Shown one piece after another: positions 1 through 13,278 of a DNA stretch of 64,000 nucleotides. The notes under the pieces were generated by a model. It worked only from the letters and a program-made list of their open reading frames with translations. It was not told the origin of the DNA and did not search any database. This DNA is from Bryopsis sp. KO-2023 (taxonomy: Eukaryota; Chlorophyta; Ulvophyceae; Bryopsidales; Bryopsidaceae): contig BSYQ01000009.1 in the NCBI GenBank assembly GCA_030272585.1, positions 4,216,001-4,280,000 of the forward strand, given 5' to 3'. Position 1 is the first letter of the stretch; the number at the start of each line of letters is the position of its first letter. Both the position numbers and the translations under genes were made by a program.

Positions 1-1559
1 ATTTTCGGTTATCTTTTTTCTTTGTGGATCCCTATCCAACCCGATTTTTTTGATTATTTTTTTAATTTTTGTTTGTTTGGTTTGTTTGTTTTTTTTGTTT
101 TTTTCTCGGCAGCCCTCCAGCAACCACCCCTATCCCTTATAAGAAAAAAAAAAATCTAGCCCCCTTTTCTTCCCCCAAAAAATGCAGTACCCCTGTTTCA
201 ATTTTTTTTTTCTTTTTTTTTTTTTTCCTTCTCGATTCCCTGTCAAATTCATGAAAACAAGGAAAAATGCCCACTCATATTTTGTCACTTTTCGAAATAT
301 ATATATATATATATATGTATAGGTGCGTATGTACACATATATTTCATCATTTTTTTTAAGAAAAAAAGAGTGTCCATGTCACACTATTGAGGATATGCGA
401 CGTTCTTTCCCCCTCTCCATTTTTTTTGTTTTTTTGTATTTTTTTTTCTAAGGTGGGGGATCATCAGAGAAAGGGAAGAAAGAAAAGGAGATCGATGGGG
501 TCAAAAAAGAAAAGGTTGAAATAACAGATAGGAAAAAAAAAACATCACACGGAAAGAAAAGAAAAGAAAAAACGAAAGGGGAAAAAAAAAATGTATCATC
601 AAGATCACCTCATAATTTCCCTCCCCTTCCCTTGTTTTTTGATTTGTTTTTTTCACCCCCTTTTCACCCCCTCCCTCCCTCCCTAATAAAAAAACATCAA
701 GGGAATTTCTTTCTTTTCCCTCAAATTTCCTTTGGTTGTATTCGAGTGTTTTTTTTCTCCCTCTAAAAACAAAGGGTAAAGAAAGGTATTGCTTCAAATT
801 CCGATTTTTCATCTGTTTTGTTGTGAAGGATTGGGGGGGGCGGGGTCCATATGATATATATATATATATAAATAAATAAATACACACATATATATTCACA
901 GCCCCCCCCCCCCTCTTTTCTCTCTTCTTCTTTACCCTCCCCAGAGATTAGTCACACAAAAACCACAAAAAAGAAAACGAAAAAAACGACGACGAGTAAT
1001 CGAAGACACCTCTTTTCTTCTTTTTTTTCTTTTTTCTTTCTTTTTTCTCTTCCCTTTCATCTACTGCCCTCATCAAACGAAAGAACAGTTTTTTGTTTGA
1101 ATAAATCGATACTTTTACACCATCGACTCTTTCTATTTTCCGAGACTCCCCCCCCCCCCTCTCCTCCCAAATCCCAACCCTCTTTTTCAAAGAAGAATCA
1201 CCACAAACAATCTAATCCACTCTATCTGTTTTGTTTTTTTTTTTTGGGGGGGGGGGCAGGTTCCCTCCAAATTCTCGAGCTCTCTTTCTTCCTCTATTGC
1301 AATTTTGCTTCCTTTCTTATCGAGACATCGAAAAAAATCCTTTTCCCTGTTTACAATTTTTTCTCAAGAACCCCCCACCCCCCAGGCAGAATGGGGTATA
1401 AGAGGTGGGAGCAATTTTTCTTTTTTTTCTTTTTTTGTTGAGGGAGACGGAGGGGCTTTGTCCAATGGAAAAAGAAAGGTTAAGAAATCTAAGCTCCGGA
1501 ATAAAAAATATATTCTGGAGCCGAATTGATTTAGGAAAAACAAGAGAGAGCCCATCTCT
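1..1559. other. Low-complexity DNA downstream of the lipase gene
   Basis: No gene is supported here. The stretch is poly-T, poly-A and poly-C runs, an AT microsatellite near 297-316, another near 853-872, and a T-run followed directly by an 11-base G-run ending near 1256. The open frames present translate to homopolymeric Phe, Lys or Pro tracts and have no conserved motif. It is the 3' flank of the reverse-strand lipase whose stop is at 1560-1562. Confidence 0.8.
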
Positions 1560-4500
1560 CTATTCCGCCTCTATTTGTTTAGTTTGAGCCGTTATTATAG
1601 ATTGAAGGGACTCGATGGATGTAAAAGGAAAATGATCTGTGAACATGTGGGCAGACATCAATATCCCTTCTTTCGCCACATCCTTTCCTGTCGTCCACAC
1701 AGCCTACAATCCAAAAAAGAAATATATATATTAGCAAAAAAAGCACCTTCTAACCGATAAGCTCCGGGTTATATCCAGTTTCATGAATATATATTATAAG
1801 CAAAAAAAGCACCTAAAATAAATACCTGAAAAAGAACCCACAGAAACACTCCACCACAAAAAAATATATATGAGAAAACATAATTTGATATATATATTTT
1901 CTGTTTTTTAATATATTTTTAACAGAATATATATATATCAAAAACAGGCAAAAAAAAATCCGGTGAAGTTCGAATCCTTTCAGCAATTGGGAACATCCCC
2001 CACCTCGAAACTTCGTTCGATTTTCATCGAGCTACCCTCCTCCTCGATGGGCCGTTTGCATGGCCTCAGGAACATTATTCTTCCAGGTGCAACAAATTTC
2101 CGAATGATGCACAGTGTGTCCTCCTGGGAAGAGCGCTCCACGCTGGCCTTGTAGCTCTGGTAAGCCGTATGGGCCTCCTCGCTCACTTGGTCCGCAGGCA
2201 AAAACAGCTCATCCTCACTCCATCTCTTCTTGAACAAAGCCCCCAACAGAATCCGCATCTTGCTGTGTCGACATTGGGCGACAGCTTGTACCTGAAAAAA
2301 AAAAAAAAAAAAACGCATAATTTTTGTTGGTTGGCCTTCCCTCTTTCTTCTCAATATTTTTATTTATTTATTTATTTATTTACTTCTTTTTTTTTTGGGG
2401 GGGGGGGGATGCTTTTTTGGAGGAGGGGATTTGAAATAAGGAGGAAAACACAAATCACGAAGTGTGTGTGTGTGTGTGTGTTTGCTAGGTCCCCCACCCT
2501 CCTTCTTCCCAACAACAAACCACGACCCACCCACCATCTTGCCATTCATTTCATTAATATCATTATTTTATTATTTCAATTTTCCCCCACCACTCACCAT
2601 CTGGTCCCTCAGCCTCTCCGTGGACCCTGGCGACAGCCTGGGGATCATGTCTTTTCCATGCAGCAAACTGGTGCAAAAGGGGGCCATCGCGTTGGCCAGC
2701 TCCGGACTCATGAGCCCCCCAGGGGGACTGACTGCATAACAATGCAGATTGACAAAACGCTTCCTCAACAGCAGAGAAGCCAAGGCCGCCACGCCCGCTC
2801 CGAGACTGTGCCCGGTGAAAATCAATTGCCATCCACGGATGTCCTCCTTTGCTATCGATAAGTCTGGGGATCTGTGGTTGAATGCAGCAACAAGGGCAAA
2901 ATTAATAAACCGAGGGGGTGGCCGTGTGGGTTAGTAATGGGGGTTGAATTCCCTATGCATGCATAAAATTTAATTTTCGGAAAGTTTTCTGGAACAGAAA
3001 AAGGGGGGTTGACAAAGAATCAGAGAAGGTCGATCGATGGGTGTACCTCGAGCCGTCCAGCAACTGAAGAATCCCGGACTCCTCCAAATCTTTGACCATA
3101 GCTCTTGCGCTGGCCAGAATACCCTTGTGCACCGAAACCCGATCCTCCTCGGGCAGGTCCTCCCTCACGGTCCCCCCTTTCACATCCTGCAACAACCCCT
3201 CCACTTCCCTCAGCTCATCTTCCGTCAACGGCTCCGGCCTTATCAAGAAATCAGTCACGAGGTCTGCCCAACTCATGGTCCCTCGGACCGCCACCACCAC
3301 CGCCCTGTCTTCCCGGTCCAAAGTGATGAAATACGGTTGCTGCTCCGCGATACCGTTTGTGTAGCTTCGGTGAATCACGTCGCTCTGTTTCAACCCCCAC
3401 CTCAGGATTGCTTCATTGTCCAGCCGCTTGATGAGACTCACATCCCTCAGCAGCACCCTGGACGATCGGCCAGTTTTGTTGCGCATCTGCCTGAGATTCC
3501 GCCGAACCACGTTCGGGGGGGTGGCTTTGATGCACAAGGAAAGACACCTGCTCAGGAAAGACCCCATGCTCCCTGAGGCCACGTATAACAAAGCACCGTA
3601 AGCTGCGATCGCATATCGATGGTATTTCAGCATTTTTTCAAGATGCTCCAATGGAACCTGGCCCGAGTCCACGCTCATCACCCCCACCCCTGCTGGAGGT
3701 GTTAAAAACGGTCCGACCGAGCTATCCCCCCAAGTAAGGGTGGTGTTTACCGACGTCCCCGATCCTTGCGACACGACGCTGGCCATGCTCCTCGGACTTG
3801 TCAGCTCCAATCGAGAATCTCCTTCCAAATCCCCCTCTCCCTCCCCATCGCTTTCTTGCACCCCATCGTCCAACGGTGACATTCGTTTTGCCCTGTCTCT
3901 CCTCATCGCTTGCTCGATCGGACTCTCCGAAAGCGGACAAGGGCTCCCCAAATCGTTCAAACCGCTGCTGGCACCGCTGTCCAACCCCATCGCACCCTCC
4001 TCCGGAAACCCCACCATCGACACATCGAAATTTGATAAGTCCATCGCGAGATTCCTTATCCTGCGGCGTCGGGAAGCTGGGCTCACCCCTGGTTGCACCT
4101 CATCCCCCGTGTGGTAGTTATTCGCATCGTCCCTTGAATCGTCATCTTGTGAACCCATCACGACGATTTCGATGTGTTGGTCTTGCTGTCCTTCCCCTCC
4201 CCCCCTTCCCTGCTCATGTTCGAGTCCGATGTCAGACTGAAGCTCGGCGGCCTCAGTCAGACCCCCGTCCTCCCCCAAAGATACCAGAGGGGATGGGGCA
4301 TTGAAACCGCTGCTGCTTCGGTGATCCTGGCTCATCGTAGACACCGCCTCCGCGAGGTTCGATAAACCGCCGCTGCTGTGGCGAGCAGTACTTCGCACAC
4401 ACAGAAAGGGAACCCACCCAAGGACATCAACACCTCCATCACATGAATGGGAGCACCCTGACAGTCGAGCTACAGTGGAAAGGTTCGGATGAACGATGTA

Positions 4501-6478
4501 ACACCTCTCTTTACGGGGAAAAAAATACACATAACACCACCAAAAAATGCCAAGAAAGCACTGGATTTCTGCTTTCCGCTCACACATTTGTCTGACCTGC
4601 GTACTCCGAACCAGGTGGGTCGTCGAGGTCTGGAGGCTCCAGAAGCGGCCGTCTCTCGGTGGAACCTTTGCCGATGTGCAGCCAAGATCATCGCTGTGAT
4701 GGTGTCTATCGGTGTGAAGTCAATTGGTTGAAAGAAATCAGCAAACACCCATGCTGCCTGAGCCAGAGCCTCTTCGTTGCGGCTGAACCCCCCGCAACAA
4801 GATATGTTGAGGCACCTTGGGTCGGAAAAAAAACACCACCACCAAAAAAAGCATGGATCAACATTTATGGTCCAATGGCATTATTGTTCTTTATCCGGAA
4901 TATAATTTTCCTGGAGATTACGTGAAATGCAAGGCAAGGGCACTTCCCAAAAGAAGCTCATGCTATATTCAACATTACATATATTTTCCAAATTCGTTCA
5001 TTTTTTTTTTTGCTCCATATGTTCCTTTCTTTCTTTTTTTTTTGAAATTTACCCTTTTTTTTCCTGGCCGTATTTATTGCCCCTACTGCTAAGATTCTCA
5101 TCGAATCAACACCATAAACTGTCCAAAAAATAATATCCTATTTTCCACGTTCACTTTGATCACTTTTTTGAAGAGATTTTTTCTTCACTTTTTATTTAAA
5201 AAAAAAAAAAAGAGGAAAAAACTCACCTGACCCGTTTCTCCCAACCAGCCAAGGAATCGATGGTAGACCCGATCTTGTACGTCAAGAATGTTAACAGGAC
5301 GAACAGAGCAATAATCACCCAAGTCGAAATTATCACGCCCTTCATTACCCCCTCAAACTTGGAGCTCCTGGTGATGCAAGATGGCATCTCTGTGAAAATG
5401 AGGTGAGTGCCGTAGGCCGTGAAGCCGATTTTCAGTAAAAAATTCGACACCATCAGGTATAGCATTCCCAGCGTTCGATACCGCCTCCCAGTTTCGAACA
5501 TCGTCCCTGAAAAAAATAAAAAGCAAAAATAAATAAAAAATAGAACAAAGTTTGGGTGATGAGGAGGGAAAAGAAAAAAAAAAAAAGATGCAATGAATGT
5601 AGACAATCAAACTCGAAATGCTTCAGGAGGAGGAGGAGGAGGGGGGGGAAATGAGTTGATACTTAGCTCATTGGTGGAAAAAAAAGAAGAAAAAACCGAC
5701 AAGCAGCATTACTGGTGGATTAAAAAAAAAAAAGGAAGAAGAAAAAAAAATCTGTGGAGGATTTCTGATGTTACATCTTGAATCTCCTGGAGGAAAAAAG
5801 AAACAAAAACATGTACAAAAACCACCCAGCAAACCCCTCAGTCCTAGCAGTCAGCGCCTCAAACCCAGGCTGAGGAATAAAAAAGAGCCACCACCAGAAA
5901 TTGCCTATTTTTTTGTTTAATTTCGTTTTTTTAACTCCAGGGTGGAAGACTGACTAAGGCGAACTGACGACATTATGTCACCAAGCTACTGCCTTCAAGA
6001 CGTCAGGAAAAAGGGAATTTCCACAGCAGTTTCGAGAAGAAGAGAATAGCGTCCGCCCTTATACCCCCCTCCCCCGAGGTTTTGGTTTTCCAAGAATAGA
6101 CGAGGGGCAAATAATAACACCATCCCCCCCGCTGGGTGGCTGATACTTACTTCCTGACTTTCGTTCAGCCAGGCGCGAGAAAACAACAATAAAAAAAACC
6201 CGAAAGCAGCGCAAGGCAAAAGACCCCTCACCTCGCAGCCCTATGAAGATAAAAAAGATATCCATCACTAGGGACGTCACGAAGCTGGCGATGAGTCCGA
6301 AGAGAAAGATGCTGACTCGCGTGTTGGCGTCATCGCATCCCGAGGGGCGTTCCTCCCGAGCGGCGAGCACGAGAATCACGGCCCAGATTCCGTGAAAGAA
6401 CGCTCCCCAAAACGCCAGAAAGGGCAGGTCGTCGCTCGCGAAAAACCACTTCCTCCCGAACGCTCGAAACTGAGGCAT
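1560..6478 (-). CDS. sn-1-specific diacylglycerol lipase (DAGL family)
   Basis: Seven exons: 6232-6478, 5227-5506, 4597-4782, 3047-4390, 2598-2871, 2004-2291, 1560-1703. They join in phase to 920 aa. The N-terminus (FRAFGRKWFFASDDLPF) and four predicted membrane segments in exons 1-2 match animal DAGL alpha/beta. Exon 3 carries the family segment WVFADFFQPIDFTPIDTI. After a long Ser/Gly/Asp-rich linker (about residues 238-500) comes an alpha/beta-hydrolase domain. Its nucleophile lies in GHSLGAG (Ser about 708), the acid in HGKDMIPR (Asp about 760), and the base in FTDHFPF (His about 897) on the last, easily missed exon. Family members release the sn-1 acyl chain of diacylglycerol at membranes, giving 2-monoacylglycerol. 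The start is the first ATG of exon 1. The linker is much longer than in DAGL beta. The family call is firm; the physiological role in an alga is unknown. Confidence 0.93.
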
Positions 6479-7323
6479 AGTTTAGCGCGTGTGTGTGTGT
6501 GTGTGCGTGCGTGCCTTCCCCACCCTCTTTCTTTTCGCTTTTCTTTTCTCGTTCCTCTAAATCTGTTTTTTACTTTTTTTTTCTTCTCTCTCTCTCCCCC
6601 CCCTATGTCGTTGCCCCGAGATTTCTTTTGTTTGGTTTTGGTGCTCCCCCCTCACCTGCCCCCCACTTTCCGTCCCCCTGATGGAGAGCGGTTAACCAAA
6701 AAAAGAAGAATTTCAAAAAGAAAAAGAAGAAGAAAAAAAGCACCGTGAGAGAATCTTATGAGTTTTCGAAAGATGGGGTGGGTTCGCTGGGGAAAAGGGG
6801 AGCTTTATGGAAAAACTGCCGACAATACGCCCCCGCAGCACCTTCGCCCGACACCACGCGCGCGCGATAGAGAGCAAGGAACATCATACTGGGCTGGAAT
6901 CCATATCAAAGTCGAGCAGCTGGTCGCGACGCCGGTACAACGTCAATCACGAGATGCTTAAGTGGTGCAACCATTTGACCAAGATTTGGCAACCAGAAAT
7001 ATGCATCCTTACTAACCCCAGCGATCGGAGCGGCGCGCGGTTGCGTAACTTGAGCCTTTTTCCGTCGAACGGGCGGTTTGACGCATCCATGGCTTACGCA
7101 ACTTCCCACAGAGAAACTCACCCCCAGGCAACTGATAGATATGACAACGCGAGAAGTTCCCCCAGGAGCGGTGCTCAGGCGGTTACGTCCCCTTGCGTTA
7201 AATGGATGTCACAAAAACGACTGTTTGCTGCACCAAGAAATTCACGGTCGATCGCCTTCTCATTCGATATCTGTTGCGTTCAAAACGCTGCAAAGTTGCT
7301 GATTGACAGGTTACAAATCGCAC
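6479..7323. other. Intergenic: DAGL upstream region
   Basis: This is the 5' flank of the DAGL gene and the 3' flank of the Rab3GAP gene, both on the reverse strand. It holds a GT microsatellite near 6488-6506 and a C/T-rich stretch. A 207-codon forward open frame at 6807-7430 runs into the Rab3GAP last exon; it has no recognisable domain and looks fortuitous. No RNA gene was seen. Confidence 0.6.
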
Positions 7324-10300
7324 TCAATCCTCAGCCGTCAAAACCGTCCCGATTCTCAGTTCCCCGACGGCGTCTTTCACAAACAGTCTATGCCCGACAA
7401 CCCCCTCCCCTTCTCCCTTCCTGCAGCTGATCATCCATTCATGCTCCAGAGCCGGTGCCCAGTTCGCCGTCGACGTCCCCCGTTTCCCTTGACGCATGAT
7501 CGCGCTCACCATCGGTTTCTCGTCGTCCGACACATCCACCCCTTTCCTTTCATCCATGCACTCTTGCCCTGCGTCGCTCCCCACCAGCATCTCCAGAATC
7601 GACAGCGACGCCTTGGGACACCCCCTCAGCCGTTTCGCCACCGCCTCCCCCAACACCACCACCCTCTCCAACAACTCGAATCCATCCAGCAATGCGGACG
7701 ATTTTCTCAAGCTCATTTCGTCGGGATCCCACCTTTCCACATGCTTCTGGAATTCAATCAGCGCATTGCGGATTGGAGGTAGCTCCGCTGATTGGCTGCG
7801 CTGCAGGCAACCCAGCATCCCCAGAAAGCCGACATGAATCATTTGATGGAAGAGCTCGGAGGGGGGGATGGTTTCCAAGTAGTGCATGGCTCGCTCCCCC
7901 TCCACCAAGGGGTCCATCAAAGGAATCTGGCGAGCAGCCGGGCAGGGCTCCACCTCTTGCCAGTGCTGCTTCCATCGATTGTTGGCCTGGGACATTCTCA
8001 GAGACAGCTTGCCAGAACCCTATATTTTGGAAAAAGAAACACCATCAGTCGGTGGGCACTCCAAAAACAGTTATCCAAAAATGCATGTCTGACTTCAAAG
8101 CCCCCCCCCCAAAAAAAATAATAACAGGAATGCCTTGGGGGTGCATCTCTATATATAACTGCTGCTGGTTCTACCTTTTCATCTTTGATCCAATCCTTGG
8201 GTGAATGCCATCGCACGAAATCTTCCAGAGCACACCCATGATTGGCAGCTTTGAATGCTGCCATGTCAGACATAAGAACTCGAGTTTGGATTTTCGATGC
8301 CCTTCGTTGGCCCTCTGGAGATTCTTCCAACGCCGAAAGCATGGATTGCTGCTGCGCCAACGTATCAGCTGTATATACAGGGATTGGCTGCGAAAACCAC
8401 CCAGAAAACCTGTTTGAGATTTCACTGCAACAAGGACTGAACATATCGATCGCCCAGCAAAAACGAACTCAGAAAAGAGCAACTCTGTTACCTCAAACTC
8501 AGTGCAGGGCAATGCTGGTGGTTAGATATTCGTGCCACCCCCAGCAAAGCCTTGCAGCCCTAGAAATCAGGTTGCTTCTGTTGGATAAAGGATTAAAATG
8601 CAATGCAGATCTGTTTCACCTGAGTGGAGGGCACATTGACTGGGACGGATGGATGCAAGAGCAGGCATTCCTCCAGCACACTGGCCACCCCTTCATTGCT
8701 TCCACCATCCTGCTGAATATCACCCACTCTCTGTCCAACCGTGGATGGGCCCAGCTCTTCTTCGATTCCCCCCCCTGCATATCAATCCAACAACACCTGC
8801 TCCTCAGCCTCCAAACTTTTCATCCTATCGTGCACTGCTAAATTCCTTGTAAATTTTCATATCGAGATTCCCTCTATTTCCAGTCCCCCAGCAACCTGCA
8901 GAGTAAAGCTCCGACGCTTCGCCGGAAGAAATCCTATGCGAGATGTCCATCGACTGAAAGGGCTCCTCCCCATCGTTGCACGACTCATATTCAGACTCCA
9001 CGGAGCCGGCGGTGTCCCTGTGGCTGGGTTGACCCGAAAGCTTGCTGATGGCTGAGGAAACGTAGCCACCTTTCTCTTGTATTTTCCGCCTGCCATTACA
9101 TGCATCCATCACACATTCCCTTGGCCACACTCGCGTCTGAATGGAAAAACTGATAAAGCAGCACATCCATAGATGCCCTCCACCACAGCTACCACCCTTT
9201 CTATATTTATTTTTTTTTTTAAATAAAAAATAAAAATAAATTATATATATATATATAAATGAAAATGAAAAAAAAACAAAAAACAAAAAACAAAAAAGAT
9301 GCCTAAATGTCGAAAATTGTGTGGCTAACCAACCTGTGGATGCATACGTTGATGAGCTGCAGCTTCTGATGGGCCAGGCAAGCATTCAAATCTGGAACGG
9401 GAGGTTCGGCAAGGGAGTCCATCCCTATCACCCAAACACTGCACAGCGCACCTCAAACTCCACAACCCAACGACACCTATCTCCATTGCGTAGCTACAGA
9501 AATCTGAAAGAAAAGTGCTGCTTCGCTGCTTTTTTTTCTCTATGTCCCCTTTTCTTTTTTCAAGAAAAATATATATATATATATATATGTTTAGGGGCTT
9601 TGTAAACATCTTGCCATATCACCACTTTTCAGTGAAAAAGTATTTTATGGACCTTTCACCCTCGATGCATAACATATTTGAAAATAAAACGAAGTCAGAA
9701 AGGTATCAGGGCTTTTTTTTTTTTTTTTTTTAATCGTCCAAAAAAAATGACAAGAAAAAAGAAAAGGAGAAATCACCTCCATCCGCCATGAAAGGCAACA
9801 GATTGAGGGGCTCCCAGTGTTTCCTTCTGATTGCATGGACGAAATGCCCCCACAACAAAGAAACAGCTCGGGGGTTTTTATACACCACCGCATGGAGCGC
9901 CAATCGACAAAACAGAGAATCAAACGGTGCCATGCTGGACAAGGCACAGGCTTTCTCGAACTCTCTGTTTAAATCCTGAATTCAAGCAAATCAAATTCAA
10001 TATAAAAACGTATCAACAGAAGGAAAACGGGCCTCCTCGTTTCCAGCATTGCTTTTATCCGATTCCAGCGTTGCTTCGGTCCGATTCTATTCACGCAATG
10101 CTTTCTTTTCCATGTCTGCATGTCATACTCACTGCATAGTGCACATGGTCTGTCATGAAGCCTGGTTTGAGATCCTCGCCTTCCCCAAACAAATCCTTGA
10201 TGCTTTGCATCAAGACTTCCTCTGGGGGAACGACCGGCAGAGATTCCGTCCGCACGTCCCACCAGAGCGCATCCCCCAGGTCGCCCACCACTCGAGCGCT

Positions 10301-12741
10301 TTCCACCCACTCCAGACCATCGAGCAAACCTCTCAATCTACAAAGCACCAAAGCTCCTCTGTATGTTTTTCTTTTCCTTGGTGGAATATCCACACGTTTG
10401 CAGTATCTCAACACCATTGCTTTTTTTTTCCTTTTTCTCCTATTTTTTAATGCTTTTGTTCCTTTTGTTTTTTTGGGATGCTTTTTTTCTTGTTTTTCTT
10501 TTCCAGTGTTTTTTTCCTTTCTTTTTTTTGGAGGGGGAGGGGAGAGGGGGCGGACATCAAAGAAAAATAAAGGTAGAGGACCAATTGACCTCTCGAGGCT
10601 TTTGTTCATTCTTTCAGGGTTACCCTCATGGCAGCATTCCTCAAAACGACCAGCACCTGCACATATACATATATGTACATTTCAAAAAATATTAAATCCA
10701 ACAGACGGACCTTAGCCACCCCTTACCTGACAGAAAGCGTTCTCTTATCCCCAGTATAACCCCCGACACCCCACTCCCTTCCCTCCATGACATTCTTGAG
10801 CCTGGGCAACCTCAAATGCTGCCTATCGAAGCTCCTTTTTTGAGAAAAAATTGACCAGGTCACGTTGGGGGACCTCTCCGCCGCCAAAACTTGCAACCTC
10901 CATTGATCTGCATTCGAGGCCGTCAGTTTGGGGGTGCCTTGGAGCAAGGTCAGCGGAGCTTCTTTCCAAATGAGGTCCAGCTCCAGCGCTTCGATGGGGT
11001 CGACCTCCACCGCCCATGGTTGCCACACGCAACCTTCATCCCAGGTGTCCCTCCAGTAAGACGCAGCATCCGATGCTTCAAGCTGTGATTAAAAAATCAC
11101 AAAAAAAATTGCACCCCTTAGAAAACTTGACAAAAATAAGTTTAAAATAATGGAAATAAAAATAGGGAAAATCGGACCACGCTTTTTTGCTGCCTCAAAA
11201 TTGAGGGAAGGGAAAAAGAAATCACAGAAGCATTGATGGAAGTGAAGTCGGAAAAGTCCATTTTTTTAATTCATTACTATAGTTTTTTTTGGGATTTTGT
11301 TTTTTTTTAAGCATGACAATGCGAGGGTTTGTTCTGTTAGTCATTCTTTTCCATTGGTCGGCACTCGAAAAACTGGACTGCCAGAAACTCAGCAGCAGGA
11401 GTTCGTTTCGTCAGACCACCTCGGGAGGAGTTCCGGGGACGGGCACCCGATACGCCACGCACGCCGAAACCGTTACTTCATAGCCACCCGCCTCTGTGAC
11501 GTTTCCAGCATCCATGTCTACGTCCGTTTCCGGGCCATGCGCTTGCGCCAAGGCTTGGCAAAGATTGGACGCCTCTGGAGAATACCCCGCCAGCTGTTCG
11601 CTCAACACCGCCAGCTGTCCAGAAACTTGTCGAACTCCGTCGGGCCTGCGCGTGGCCTGGGAGCTGTCGACGTCGAAGTGCACCGTTTTCCCATCGATCA
11701 CCGCCACGCCCCAATACCCATCTCGGAAATTGTCGTGGACGGGAATGAACACGGGTAGAGGGTTGGGGGTGTTCGACAGCGCCAAGCTGATGGCGCTCAA
11801 AACCGTCGTGGCCTCCTGCGAATCCAGGATGCGGCCGGTGTAGCTCCCTGGACGCAGCAGCGCGAAGGTCCCCACTCCAAACCACCGTTGAATCTTGTGA
11901 AGGGAGTCGTCGAAATGCGTCACCGCGGACGAGAACACGCCCCCTGAGAACCTCGATGCATTTATCGATTCACGTTTGAGTATCGAAGGTTGCTCCGTCG
12001 TGGTCGTCGCTCCGGACGAACCCCCCGCTCCGCTGGCCTGCGAATCGCTCGGCAAGTCTTGCTCCGTCAAGGACTCGTCACTCAAAGATGCGACGTCGGA
12101 TCCTTCGCCGGAACTCCGGGACACCGTGGAGCTCGGTGGTGGGATTTCGCCAGCATCGTCGATCGAATCCTGGTGGTCGGTGTCGGGCTCCTCTCTGTTA
12201 GCGGCGCCCTTCAGGTAAAGCTTCAAGAGGTACGCATCTTTTCGGAACGGTAGCCTAGTCGTTGACGCGTTTCGACAGTTAGAATTGCTCAGACGTCACC
12301 GCTCGAAAATTCATCCCCCCCCCCCGTTAACAAGGACCTCACTTGTGTTTCAGTTCGACTTCAGTGGCGACGTCTCGTTCGGCTGTGCTCTTTTCACCTG
12401 CGCGATCCAAACGCGACGACTTTTTTTTCTGTTTTCGACACTGCTTTTTTCTTGGTGTTTTCAGATCTTTGCTCAGGGCAAAAACACGGACCAAAATTGA
12501 AGCTTTCACTCCGAGGGAGTACCGGTGTAAAACCCCACACAACCTTTCTTTCCTCACCTCCCGGCCTGCACCACGATCTCAAGACTTGCTCCACGGCTCC
12601 AGAAAACCTGCAGCGTCGCGCGATAACAGTTACACCTTTTCGACACGCCGGGCTAGGATTGTTTCTTCGATTTCTTTTTTTTTCGCTCCACCTTTCCCAA
12701 GGGCTCGCGAAACTGAAATCCTCGAATTCCTCCTGCGCCAT
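7324..12741 (-). CDS. Rab3 GTPase-activating protein catalytic subunit (RAB3GAP1-like)
   Basis: Twelve exons: 12692-12741, 12558-12607, 12343-12397, 11420-12254, 10727-11082, 10133-10337, 9777-9975, 9334-9391, 8896-9089, 8620-8774, 8175-8387, 7324-8028. They join in phase to 1024 aa (human RAB3GAP1 is 981). The N-terminus FEDFSFASPWERFSGAVEQV corresponds to the human DFTTASEWERF region and is built across an 84-nt intron. Other matches are PDLNACL-type LNACLAHQKLQLINVCIHR, SDMAAFKAANHGCALEDFVR and WHSPKDWIKDE, the most conserved part of the family. The protein acts with a RAB3GAP2 partner as a GAP for Rab3-type GTPases and as an exchange factor for Rab18 at the ER; the Rab target in an alga is an inference. 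Four exons are only 50-58 nt, so automatic gene models are likely to drop them. Confidence 0.92.
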
Positions 12742-13278
12742 CGTTTTGCATTTTCACGAATCGTGCTTTTGTTTTTTTTTTTGTTGGAAGCAACACGTTC
12801 TACCGCGGAGGTCGGGCTCGTCATTGTGACGTAAATCATTTCAAGGAAAAATTGTGGAGGATGGAGAAGGGGGACTCCAGCCAAAAATGCCTTTCAACCA
12901 AGAAAATAAGGTGTGTTCAAATGATGCATGTCATGTTCTCGTTGCATGGATATTGCACCAGTTCATATTGCACCAATATGAACTGTTGGTCGGTGGAAAA
13001 ACATAGAGAGGGGCATTTTTCCATCGTTTTTTTTCTCCAATTCCAAAAAGTTTGTTTTTTTGTTCATCTGGAGGGTGACTGAGTGGGGATTCATCATTGA
13101 ACACTGTAATGCGACGGCTGCACCCAAGGTACTTTTCAAAACGAAAAAACCTAACCATTACAAACAACATGCTACACGGACAAACACCCCAATAATTTTT
13201 GTAGACCTATAAATGTTCGCGCTGTCGAATGGCAATATACAAAGCTTGCGAGAAAAAAAGTAAAAAATAAGGAAATCT
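12742..13278. other. Intergenic between two reverse-strand genes
   Basis: This is the upstream region of the Rab3GAP gene and the 3' flank of the next gene. It contains the direct repeat CATATTGCACCA (12947-12974) and T-rich tracts. No gene is supported. Confidence 0.5.

Noticed and set aside
6807-7430. 207-codon forward open frame between the DAGL and Rab3GAP genes
   Set aside because: It overlaps the conserved Rab3GAP last exon on the opposite strand, has no domain and an Arg/Ser-rich composition typical of a shadow frame.
9392-9425. Extending the 58-nt Rab3GAP exon upstream to an acceptor at 9425
   Set aside because: The longer version breaks phase with the preceding exon. The acceptor at 9391 gives a phase-1 join and matches the family spacing before the QKL segment.
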